A stretch of 64,000 bases of DNA from the NCBI GenBank assembly GCA_964437425.1, contig CAYTGO010000005.1:1-64000 (forward strand), given 5' to 3'. This document shows, one piece after another, positions 37,101 through 44,553 of this stretch; the first letter of the stretch is position 1, and each line of letters begins with the position of its first letter. A program made the position numbers and the translations under genes. The notes under the pieces were generated by a model. That model ran no database searches. It saw only the letters and a list, made by a program, of their open reading frames with translations, and was not told where the DNA came from. Origin of the DNA: Scalindua sp964437425. Its GTDB lineage: Bacteria > Planctomycetota > Brocadiia > Brocadiales > Scalinduaceae.

Positions 37101-37600
37101 CGGACAAGTGCTTCACTTGTTTTTTGATTGATGCCAAGGTGTAATTTCGCTGACATGCCTTCGATTATGTGGTAGGATATGTCCTCAACATCCTCACCAT
37201 CGAGCTGAAGTTTCTCGGAATGAATATGTATCTGACTGGAGTGAATGTCAGAAAGATCATGTTCCTGGTGGGTACGAATCAGTTCAATAAGTTTTGCCGG
37301 AAAGCCATCCTTGAAGGTATGGGCAAAGATATGTTGATCAAAGTCCTCGACATAGGCATAGTCGAACTCATTCTTTTTAAGAACAAAAGTTTCGAGAATC
37401 TTACGAATATGAGCAGCATTACCATTGATGACGTCATGGGCGATACCCTCCGATAGTGACAGAGCAAGTGCTTCACGCCATTCCTCATCCTGGCCCTTGA
37501 ATCCTTGCTTGATAATCGGACCTGACAGGATAATTGAAAGGATCCCCATCAACAATGTAATGGCAAAGACAAGCATTATGATACGTGTGGCCAGTCTCAT
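34157..37600 (-). CDS. Membrane hybrid sensor kinase (sensor-HAMP-multiple PAS-HisKA-HATPase-REC)
   Basis: This is a 1147-residue kinase. TM1 (about 5-27) and TM2 (about 172-191) bracket a periplasmic region of about 145 residues that I do not recognise. A HAMP-like linker and four PAS/PAC units follow, each ending with an ITERK-type junction (about 250-375, 380-490, 495-620, 640-760). Then come HisKA (SHELRTP, near 785), HATPase (DTGPGIA, GTGIGLT) and a C-terminal receiver (ILMDINLPGMDGYE). It overlaps its downstream and upstream neighbours by 4 bp each. The preceding gene encodes a truncated substrate-binding-like lipoprotein, suggesting that periplasmic ligand sensing was once coupled to this kinase. 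Confidence 0.92.
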   Translation of the reverse strand: MRLATRIIMLVFAITLLMGILSIILSGPIIKQGFKGQDEEWREALALSLSEGIAHDVINGNAAHIRKILETFVLKKNEFDYAYVEDFDQHIFAHTFKDGFPAKLIELIRTHQEHDLSDIHSSQIHIHSEKLQLDGEDVEDISYHIIEGMSAKLHLGINQKTSEALVRAVNQKLVMIIIALGLFGFLLAFFLSRRLTRPLEQFGRLMQDYGNNKLKDKVEIPRGSLEINKLVDVFNQMIKSRSRAEVALHEVSELNERIISESPIGLSIYNHTGQCIAANKSVAEMVGATQEQVLTQNYKNIESWKRSGILDTANKCMRLQEKERHGFDVVTSIGKHAFYDCLFVPFKLHGKQHLLLMLDDITERRQFEEKITSLAHILEDSLNEIYIFDAKTLRFIRVNKGARLNLGYSMEELDCMTPLDFKQGFTSESFEKMLEPLRADKKEKIQFTAVHRRKDGSLYDVDVHLQLSTFQSIPVFVAIILDVTERKRVEVALQNSTERYRSLIEATTSIIWTTDGSGEFVVPQPSWEKYTGQPWSEHKGFGWTKKIHPDDIEHILKTWKKAIREISFYATWGRIWNANLKEWRDFEVRAVPIMNQDRSLREWIGIITDITERKQVERELKELNESLEYRVMERNAEVVKLSHAVEQSSSTVVITDVNGKIEYVNPRFMQTTGYTPEEAIGKNPSVLKSGKTKPEVYRELWRTISSGNEWRGEFHNKKKNGELYWELASISPIRNEEGDITNFIAVKEDITERKQVESRLKAAMEESHRANIAKSVFLSSMSHELRTPMNSMLGFAQLLDLDTIKPLSVSQKEYVTHILKSGNHLLELINEVLDLSGIESGKIQISLEDIEINTAINEIIATVEPLAEENKITINCQTKRDGQFIRADNTRLNQVLINLLSNAIKYNNDGGSVSIWIESPTDKILRINIEDTGPGIAKEKHGSLFEPFNRLGAESLAIEGTGIGLTITKRLVEIMGGSIGVESEVGKGAKFYVDFKKAENPVMITCGTERGVAEKNNASIIKRYTMLYVEDNPANLKLAESILQRRPGINLLTAPQAQLGIELARSHQPDIILMDINLPGMDGYEALKLLKSNNQTKEIPVIALSANAMPKDIERGKASGFREYITKPINVNRFLEVIDNILMERAR

Positions 37601-38028
37601 TGTTGTTCACCCTGCATGTAGAGGTCTGGTTCTTCCTTGATTAGCCCAAACCTTAATAGCCACTCTCGCAATGATGCATAATCATTATTTTGTGCAACCA
37701 CAAAACCATGGGGCATTTCGGTCTTGTGCCAGTTATGGAGCCTGGCCGCATCTTGTCCATCTGGCTGAAAATCAAGCATGGCCTGCCGGGCATCTTCCTG
37801 TGGACTGGAATGCAGATCAAATCCAAACAGGAATTGATTGGCATTGGCATTTTGTATCACAAGCAATTCGCTATCAGACAAACGCTTGTCTCGCTTACCC
37901 TGTAACGCGTTATCGTGAACATCACATCCCACAAGCAGAGCGACGCTCACAAGCCACACCAGGTGAACTTTGCAGGCTCGTTCCATTAGTGATTTCCTCT
38001 TAATGCGACGATCCCAGAATATTTTCAT
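37597..38028 (-). CDS. Lipoprotein, apparently an internally deleted PhnD-like binding protein
   Basis: This 143-residue protein has a signal sequence and lipobox ending LLVGC (Cys at about 35), so it is a membrane-anchored lipoprotein. A segment FLFGFDLHSSPQEDARQ resembles the N-terminal part of PhnD-like phosphate/phosphonate-binding proteins that often accompany sensor kinases. The C-terminal segment (PHGFVVAQNNDYASLREW) resembles their end. The central 150 or more residues expected for a two-lobed binding protein are missing, while the frame is intact. Its stop overlaps the kinase start by 4 bp. It is probably a defunct or minimal ligand sensor. Confidence 0.6.
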   Translation of the reverse strand: MKIFWDRRIKRKSLMERACKVHLVWLVSVALLVGCDVHDNALQGKRDKRLSDSELLVIQNANANQFLFGFDLHSSPQEDARQAMLDFQPDGQDAARLHNWHKTEMPHGFVVAQNNDYASLREWLLRFGLIKEEPDLYMQGEQQ

Positions 38029-38156
38029 TTTTGTAAGTCCCTTAAGTTAAAGCCCCTAAAATGTCTAGAGTGATTAAAGTTTGAAAACCGGAAATTAATT
38101 TCTTTAACTTTAGGCACTTCAACATTAGCTCACTTTAGTCACTTCTTTATTCCATA

Positions 38157-38666
38157 TTAAATAAAGGGTGTTGTTACTATCTTTGCATTTAAATAATAAG
38201 ATCCAAAAAGAGACGCAATCAGTATCTTTTTTTCGAATCCTTGACCGTGACTGTTCCGCAGTATATTAAGAGTGTCCTTCGCCTCATTTTCCTGTGAATT
38301 GAGTTGGTCATTAAAGAAAACTGCATAAGCAGATACTTTCGACAAAACCTCATCTTTCGGAATCCCTTCTGCCAGTTTTTGTGCCGCATTCATAATTTTC
38401 CCGGATGCTGTATCGCATAGTGAAGCAAGCCTTTTCAGATTGTCCATTCTGGCAAGGAAAGCATCCTTGTGAAAGGCCCCAACGGTTTCATTCTGCCAGC
38501 ATGATTTTATAATTCCTTCTATACTTATTCGTATTTCCTTACTTTGCCCTGCAATAGTTTCTGCGGTTTTGGTAAGTACCTCTATATGTGATTTGTTTGT
38601 ACTGTTTCCTTCAGCGTTATCCGCGTATTCCATGTTCAGCATTTCTCCTTCGTACATTTCCCTCAA
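38157..38666 (-). CDS. Hypothetical helical protein overlapping a response regulator gene
   Basis: An unrecognised protein of up to 169 residues, mostly helical, with no membrane segment or signal peptide. The ATG at 38666 lies inside the upstream regulator gene (50-bp overlap). Internal ATGs at 38642 (MLNMEYADN) and 38633 are alternative starts that still overlap. The overlap suggests coupling to the response regulator at 38617-39198, so the protein may be its partner or target. No family motif is visible. Confidence 0.55.
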   Translation of the reverse strand: MREMYEGEMLNMEYADNAEGNSTNKSHIEVLTKTAETIAGQSKEIRISIEGIIKSCWQNETVGAFHKDAFLARMDNLKRLASLCDTASGKIMNAAQKLAEGIPKDEVLSKVSAYAVFFNDQLNSQENEAKDTLNILRNSHGQGFEKKILIASLFGSYYLNAKIVTTPFI

Positions 38667-39198
38667 TTAGTAACGTTGCGTACGCGGTTGCGTTATCAGG
38701 TTCATCATAGAAATTCTCTACGAATACAGTCGTATCTGCGCACGATACGTAATCACTCAATAATTTTATTTTCTCTATAAACACTTGAAAAGAAGTAGAC
38801 TTAGTCACAAATTCAGCCGCTCCATTTCTATACGCTTCTTCAATGGTTTTTTCATCAGAACTTGTAGAAATAATAACTATAGGAATTGACCGATACATTG
38901 GATCTCTCTTTAAAAAGCTGAGGATATCCATCCCATGTACTTTGGGCAGGTTGAGGTCTAATATAACAAGACCTAATTGACAATACCTTTCTTTCTCGTC
39001 CTCTCCTGCCGGAATAGTCTGACCGAATGTCCCGTTACTCCAAAAGTAATCCATGGCTTCACGCCCATCTCTTTTTAAAATGACCTTATTTTTACTCCCC
39101 TTCTCGATCAAATCTATGATCAACTCTGCATGATCCGGATCGTTCTCTACGAGCAAAATCTTTGATGCTTTCAAATTGCATACGCCTTTCTTCAACAA
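38617..39198 (-). CDS. Single-domain response regulator (Rcp1 type) with C-terminal extension
   Basis: A receiver domain (residues 11-145: LLVENDPDHAEL, VILDLNLPKVHG, IVIISTSS, TKSTSF) with the phospho-acceptor Asp present, followed by about 45 extra residues not seen in the other two Rcp1-type regulators of the island. The first acidic pocket reads END rather than EDN, which keeps one acidic residue at the usual place. The Lys-Pro pair is Lys-Ser here. The gene overlaps the next one by 50 bp. Confidence 0.85.
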   Translation of the reverse strand: MLKKGVCNLKASKILLVENDPDHAELIIDLIEKGSKNKVILKRDGREAMDYFWSNGTFGQTIPAGEDEKERYCQLGLVILDLNLPKVHGMDILSFLKRDPMYRSIPIVIISTSSDEKTIEEAYRNGAAEFVTKSTSFQVFIEKIKLLSDYVSCADTTVFVENFYDEPDNATAYATLLIEGNVRRRNAEHGIRG

Positions 39199-39311
39199 TC
39201 AATAACGATTATAAAATAGTAATTGCTATATACTTCATTATTTACTCCAATCCCTGAGAGAAACACCAGTCATGCTTTTTAGCGATCAGAATTACTCTCG
39301 ATAGGTGCTTA

Positions 39312-39337
39312 CCAGCCCGAACGAAAAATCGGGCTGG
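39312..39337 (-). terminator. Hairpin downstream of the NIT chemoreceptor
   Basis: CCAGCCCGA (39312-39320) and TCGGGCTGG (39329-39337) form a perfect 9-bp stem with an 8-base A-rich loop, about 40 bp beyond the chemoreceptor stop on the minus strand. No T-run follows, so termination is possible but not certain. Confidence 0.45.
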
Positions 39338-39378
39338 CTGTAACGCTCCCATAATATTGACCTGTATATTCAAACACA

Positions 39379-41478
39379 TTAGAAATCATCTAAACTTGTA
39401 TTAAATTCTGCAATCTGATCTTCACCCATTGGGATAATTGATTCAGACGTTATCTTTTGTGTTTTTCCATGGCCACCATTATTGCCGCTTTTTGTGTTCG
39501 GGTAAGAAGCAAAACTAACTCTTTTAGCAACTTCTTCATGTCCTGTAAGGTTGTCTTGTCCGTTCTGCAAATTGCTTTTAGGTTTACCATTGACTTGTAA
39601 TTCCAGGTCAGTGATCAATTCTAAAAGAGTCTGTGCCTGTGCGGACATCTCTTCGCTTGTAGACGCCACCTCCTCTGCGTTAGCAGCGTTCTGCTGTGTA
39701 ACCTGATCCATCTGCTGTACCGACTCATTTACAGAAATTACTCCATCAGATTGTTCATTAGATGCAGTAGATATTTCGTTCGTCAATGTTGTTACTTTTT
39801 CAACACTGCTGACAATTTCCTGTAATGCAGTATTCGTATTGCCTGTAGATTTCTTTACATCATCAACAATACTCAGCATTGTATCTCTGCTCTTATTTGT
39901 AAGCTCTGTTCCTTTGCCGGCTTTATCTACGCAGTTTTTAATAAGTACGGCAGTATCCTTCGCGGCGCTAGCGCTTCTCTGGGCAAGATTGCGCACTTCT
40001 TCTGCAACCACTGCAAAGCCCTTTCCATGATCACCCGCGCGCGCGGCTTCTACAGCTGCGTTGAGTGCCAATAGATTAGTTTGAAATGCTATACTGTCTA
40101 TTACCTTAGTGATTTCCGCAATCTCATTACTACTTGCATTTATTTCATCCATTGAACTACTCATTGAATCTACAATATCCATGCTAGTGGTATTCATCCT
40201 AGCTATTGAATCACTCATTTCACTAACTGCGACATTACCTTTCTTTGCAGAATCGTTGCATTTTTGTACCAGCTTGGCTGCCTCCTGAGCATTGTCTGAG
40301 TTTAGCTTTGTCATGGTTGACATCTCTTCCATAGTTGACGATGTCTCTTCGAGTGAAGACGCCTGCTCTGAAGACCCCTCTGCAAGGCTTTGACTTGATG
40401 CTGATACCTGTGTAGAAGCAGAACTCAATACAGAAGAAACATTCGTAAGATCTCCAACAATGTTCCTAAGAAGAGTAGTAATCTTAGAAGTAAAGTAGAA
40501 AATGAAGAAGAATACGGTCACCAATGCACCTCCGCCAATGGATGAGTATAATATCACACTATTTTTTGCCCTTGATGCTATCGATGTGGCGAGACGCTGA
40601 AGTGCATTTGCCTGAAAATCTTCAATGTCCTTCAGAATATCAATTCGTCGTGTTGCTGCCATAAAAGTTTCCTTGCCGGTAATTCCAAAATCTCCTTCGT
40701 TAGCTTTTTCCAATATCAGGCTCCTCATCTCTGCGACCCTCTCAATGACCTCACCTGCATGTTTTGATTTATAGAAGGACAGTACCTCTTTAGATGCAAG
40801 ATATTCAAAGTTGTTTATCAGTTTTTCCTGACCCTTCCAGAATGTCATCCATTTACTCAACTCTTTCGAATCTACTGCTTTGTTTGATGCCATAATGCCA
40901 CTCATGACGGCCCTTTCAATTCCTGCCAACTCTTTTGCTGATAAGAAATTTACATATGCAGAGGTGTGGGCAGTAATCTGTGGATGATTTGCCAGTAAGA
41001 CAACGTTTTCAAAGGACTGGATAAAGTCACTATTGATGGCAGTATAATACCGTGTTGCTTCCCCCTTTGACACAGATAGTGAAGCAACCTTATTCCTTCT
41101 TGAAGATAGCTCTCCCAGATGATTCAGGGCTGAGTTAATCTTTGAACTGAATCCTGGGCCATGTCGCTTTGCATCAAAGGATGCCATAAAGTCTTGAAGT
41201 GTAGCCAAAGTGTTATCTGTTTCACGTTTGATATTCTCAAGTTCAGCCTTCATTTCCTTCCCTTTACTAACAATATGTACTGCGGATGCTCCACGTTCCT
41301 TTTGTAAATTATGCACAAGCCTGCTGGCATTAACTATGTATTGACTCAGCTCACTAACATCATTAGCCGTAGACTTTACACTGATTTTTTCTGCAAGAAT
41401 TACATACAGAAAGAAAGCTACTGCCAGTGAAGGGATTATTCCAAGCAATATAATTCTTTTACCTATTGTCCATTTCAT
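39379..41478 (-). CDS. Methyl-accepting chemotaxis protein with nitrate/nitrite-sensing (NIT) domain
   Basis: Started at ATG 41478 (MKWTIGKRI, AAGGA upstream), this is a 699-residue receptor. TM1 is at about 8-28 and TM2 at about 320-345. The external domain matches the NIT family, recognised from the conserved LVHNLQKERGASA segment and an RNKV/YY-type second motif. The cytoplasmic hairpin is canonical, with tip FQTNLLALNAAVEAARAG. The C-terminus carries the same ESIIPMGE...IAE...DF tail as the receptor at 15666. With cheW next upstream it forms a minimal chemosensory set responding, by family precedent, to nitrate or nitrite. Confidence 0.92.
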   Translation of the reverse strand: MKWTIGKRIILLGIIPSLAVAFFLYVILAEKISVKSTANDVSELSQYIVNASRLVHNLQKERGASAVHIVSKGKEMKAELENIKRETDNTLATLQDFMASFDAKRHGPGFSSKINSALNHLGELSSRRNKVASLSVSKGEATRYYTAINSDFIQSFENVVLLANHPQITAHTSAYVNFLSAKELAGIERAVMSGIMASNKAVDSKELSKWMTFWKGQEKLINNFEYLASKEVLSFYKSKHAGEVIERVAEMRSLILEKANEGDFGITGKETFMAATRRIDILKDIEDFQANALQRLATSIASRAKNSVILYSSIGGGALVTVFFFIFYFTSKITTLLRNIVGDLTNVSSVLSSASTQVSASSQSLAEGSSEQASSLEETSSTMEEMSTMTKLNSDNAQEAAKLVQKCNDSAKKGNVAVSEMSDSIARMNTTSMDIVDSMSSSMDEINASSNEIAEITKVIDSIAFQTNLLALNAAVEAARAGDHGKGFAVVAEEVRNLAQRSASAAKDTAVLIKNCVDKAGKGTELTNKSRDTMLSIVDDVKKSTGNTNTALQEIVSSVEKVTTLTNEISTASNEQSDGVISVNESVQQMDQVTQQNAANAEEVASTSEEMSAQAQTLLELITDLELQVNGKPKSNLQNGQDNLTGHEEVAKRVSFASYPNTKSGNNGGHGKTQKITSESIIPMGEDQIAEFNTSLDDF

Positions 41479-41609
41479 AATTTTGTATCCTTTCAAATAA
41501 AGTTTAATCAAGACTTTCTAACTATTTTACAGATCCCATTCAATTCCTACCTCTTTCACTCACTCACACTCTCATCTTTTCTTCTTTAGTATAATTAAAA
41601 TCAGTTAAA

Positions 41610-42119
41610 CTACTTGGATGTAGAACTTAATAGTTGATCCACGTCATGTTGTTTAATAATCTCCAGTTCTTCTGATGAGAGTACCTTTGCAATATCAAGC
41701 AACATAACTATTGTTCCATTTGTCTTCCCAAGGCCCATTATAAAGTTTGTATCAATTCTCTGGCCAAACTGTGGTGTATCCTCTATCTCATCACTTTTGA
41801 TTTCCATGACCTCTGATACGCTATCGACTATGATCCCGACAGAGGTATTGGCTACTTCCATTACAATTGTACACGTTTCCTGTGTATACTCCCCTTCCGG
41901 CATTGAAAACTTTAGTCTCAGATCTATTATCGGTATGACCTTTCCCCTCAAGTTTATAACACCCTTCATGTAACCAGGCATCTGTGGTACGTTTGTGATA
42001 TCCATAAGACTGATAATTTCTCTGACCTTGAGTATCTCGATTGCATAAACCTCGCTGTTTAAAACAAATGTCAGAAACTTTTCTTCAGTAACTCTTTTTT
42101 TTGTTGTTACTGCTTCCAT
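41610..42119 (-). CDS. cheW: Chemotaxis adaptor protein CheW
   Basis: CheW links chemoreceptors to the kinase CheA. The start at ATG 42119 (MEAVTTKKR) follows GAGGAGG by six bases. Signatures are intact: FLTFVLNSEVYAI, EIISLMDITNVPQMPGYMKG, INLRGKVIPIIDLR and GIIVDSVSEVMEI. At 169 residues the length is usual. It precedes the NIT receptor on the same strand. No CheA, CheR or CheB is present in the window, so it must work with a kinase encoded elsewhere. Confidence 0.95.
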   Translation of the reverse strand: MEAVTTKKRVTEEKFLTFVLNSEVYAIEILKVREIISLMDITNVPQMPGYMKGVINLRGKVIPIIDLRLKFSMPEGEYTQETCTIVMEVANTSVGIIVDSVSEVMEIKSDEIEDTPQFGQRIDTNFIMGLGKTNGTIVMLLDIAKVLSSEELEIIKQHDVDQLLSSTSK

Positions 42120-42630
42120 TCTCAACCTCCTCTTTACATTAAGCAATTCACTCTGATTAGCGTTCTAATTAGCAGTCCAAATTTCAGAACAATTAATTGA
42201 TTGGCTATATAACAAAATCCATACCACTTTATTGATATCCTAAAAATATTGAAAACATGTTGCCAGAATTATCCTTACCGGCAAGGTATAGTGGGGTTGG
42301 ATTAGTCTATTTGAAGCCGTAAATAATTTTGAAAAGTTTTGAGGAAATTATGCCTAACAACGTAGTACATGCCAATTTAAGTTTCATTGCTACAACAAGT
42401 TGTAATACTTGTGAAATTTAGAAGTTAATACTGTGGAAGGAAAAGAAGGATATAATGATCGTGGAGTTAAGGTCAGGACTTCGTCTTAAATAATAAAAGA
42501 GATGGACATGAAAAATATTTTTGTCAGTGTCTCTGTTTATGCGTACTTTTCGATTTAAAATGCAAAAAAGTGTAGGATACTACAGAAGTGTGGGAATCAA
42601 CACAAATGTGGGATTTTAAATTCGTTACTA
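42120..42630. other. Intergenic region upstream of cheW
   Basis: A 511-bp AT-rich region presumably holding the cheW promoter. Near 42251-42265 the minus strand resembles a sigma-54 -24 element but lacks the GC of the -12 box. CCTTACCGGCAAGG (42272-42285) is an imperfect palindrome that could be an operator. No ORF is convincing. Confidence 0.35.
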
Positions 42631-44343
42631 CTATATTTTTTCATCGTTTATGTTATGCTTCTTAATCTTCTGGTATATAGTAGTTCGGTCTATACCAAGA
42701 AGCCGCGCGGCCTTTGCTTTGTTCCAACCGGCTTTTTCCAGTGCCTGAAGGATCACCTCTCGCTCGTCAGATTTCATTTCATTCACAGGTTGAATATTTA
42801 TAGTGTCTGCACCTCCAAATTCCGGTGGCAGATTATCTACAGTGATGATGGGTTTATTGCAGAGGACGAAGGCGTATTCCAGTGTATGCTGAAGCTCTCT
42901 AACATTTCCAGGCCACTTATACTCCATAAATATTTTATGGACATCCGAAGATAATGATTTAATACTCTTGTTTAATTGCTTATTGAACACTTCTATAAAG
43001 TGGTCCATTAAAAGCGGAATATCTTCCCGCCTATCCCTCAGCGGCGGCACGTTTAATTCTACCACCTTCAATCTATGATACAGATCTTCACGAAATTTCC
43101 TACTCCTGACCTTCTTACGCAGATCCTGATTCGTGGCCGCTATAACTCTGACATTTATTTTTACCGGTGTCGATTCACCAACACGTTCAAACTCCATATC
43201 CTGAATCACCCTCAACAGACGTAACTGCATTGTACCGGATATCGTCCCGACTTCATCTAAGAAAATAGTACCGCCATCGGCCATTTGAAACCTGCCTACC
43301 CTGTCACCAACCGCTCCGGTAAACGCGCCCTTAACGTGTCCGAAAAGTTCACTCTCTAATAGATTGTCAGACAAAGAGGCACAATTTACCACAACAAAAG
43401 GTCTTTTACTATCTTTCGCATGGCAATGTAGTGCTTCTGCCACCAATCCTTTCCCTGTACCACTTTCACCGGTTAGTAAAACGGTAGTATTTGTGTTGGC
43501 CAGAACATCAATAAAAGAGTAAATCTGTTGCATCTTTTGACTTTTTCCTATTATTTTATGGAACTGTTGACGTTGCTGTAAATCATTTTCAAGTTCAACC
43601 ATCCGGGTTTCATCCCTCGCAACAAGAACACAACCGTTAAATTCATTCCTGGAATCAAGAAGTGGGTAAGTGGAGACACTGATAACCTGAGTCGGTTTGT
43701 TTCTTTTATTACATTCAAAACGAGTTTTTTCTGCGGGCAACTTTGTATTGATAGTCTCCTGAAGCGCGTTAAGGCACTCGCCACTACATCCATTTAGAAA
43801 AGACTCATACATTTTCCCTTTAGCATCATCACTGCATGGAAGTCCACACATCTCTTCAGCCGCCACATTGAGTTCCAGGACTTTCAATTCCTTATCTACG
43901 GTAACAATCCCTTCCTCAACGCTTCTGAAGATAGCCTCCATATTTGACCTATATTTAATATTTTCTTCAACAAGCGATCTGTGTTGTAATGCCTTTTGGA
44001 CAGTTCGCATCATTATCTCTTTTTCTACCGGTTTTGACAGGTAATCATAAGCATCCAGGCGAACTGCCTCAGACGCGGTTTCAACATTAGGATATCCTGT
44101 AATTAAGATAACTGGACATGCAGGGTTTTTTTTCTTAACTTCCCGTAAAATATCAATTCCTGTACCGCTACCCAAATTAATATCTGTTATTATCAGGTCA
44201 AAATCCTCATGAAGCATTTTAAACCCAGCCTCTTTGATGTCTTTGGCTGTAGAGACATCATAACCCTTATGTGAAAGGAGTTTTCCCCACATTAGCGTAA
44301 TTGTTGATTCATCATCGATTAGAAAAATTCTCTCTTTATCCAT
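42631..44343 (-). CDS. NtrC-family sigma-54-dependent response regulator (REC-PAS-AAA+-Fis)
   Basis: This 570-residue regulator has a receiver (residues 4-120, Asp in LIITDINLGSG), a PAS domain (about 135-255), an AAA+ sigma-54 interaction domain (Walker A GESGTGKG near 293; GAFTGA loop; Walker B-like GTIFLDEV) and a C-terminal Fis-type helix-turn-helix (AARLLGIDRTTIYQKIKK). With all key residues present it should activate sigma-54 promoters. The next gene upstream on the same strand encodes a REC-PAS-kinase with an NtrB-like HEVNNP H-box, a likely cognate partner. Its targets are not evident. Confidence 0.95.
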   Translation of the reverse strand: MDKERIFLIDDESTITLMWGKLLSHKGYDVSTAKDIKEAGFKMLHEDFDLIITDINLGSGTGIDILREVKKKNPACPVILITGYPNVETASEAVRLDAYDYLSKPVEKEIMMRTVQKALQHRSLVEENIKYRSNMEAIFRSVEEGIVTVDKELKVLELNVAAEEMCGLPCSDDAKGKMYESFLNGCSGECLNALQETINTKLPAEKTRFECNKRNKPTQVISVSTYPLLDSRNEFNGCVLVARDETRMVELENDLQQRQQFHKIIGKSQKMQQIYSFIDVLANTNTTVLLTGESGTGKGLVAEALHCHAKDSKRPFVVVNCASLSDNLLESELFGHVKGAFTGAVGDRVGRFQMADGGTIFLDEVGTISGTMQLRLLRVIQDMEFERVGESTPVKINVRVIAATNQDLRKKVRSRKFREDLYHRLKVVELNVPPLRDRREDIPLLMDHFIEVFNKQLNKSIKSLSSDVHKIFMEYKWPGNVRELQHTLEYAFVLCNKPIITVDNLPPEFGGADTINIQPVNEMKSDEREVILQALEKAGWNKAKAARLLGIDRTTIYQKIKKHNINDEKI

Positions 44344-44553
44344 TGGAATTTCTTTTTTTATTTAAAAGAGTAGCTCGTTAATTTGCAACTCCAGATATAG
44401 CACATCTTAGTAGTTGTCTTCTTATGCGAGTCCACAATTATGTTTTTGGTAATGTTATAGCAGGTGTAACACTTCTATGAGCAAATTCTTTTGTTCTTTT
44501 CTTTAATTCTTTAGCATCCATTCTTTTTTCTGCACAGGTCGATATTGTGACAA

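Noticed and set aside
42251..42265. Sigma-54-type promoter upstream of cheW (minus strand TGGCA...)
   Set aside because: The -24 GG is present but the essential GC of the -12 element is replaced by TC.
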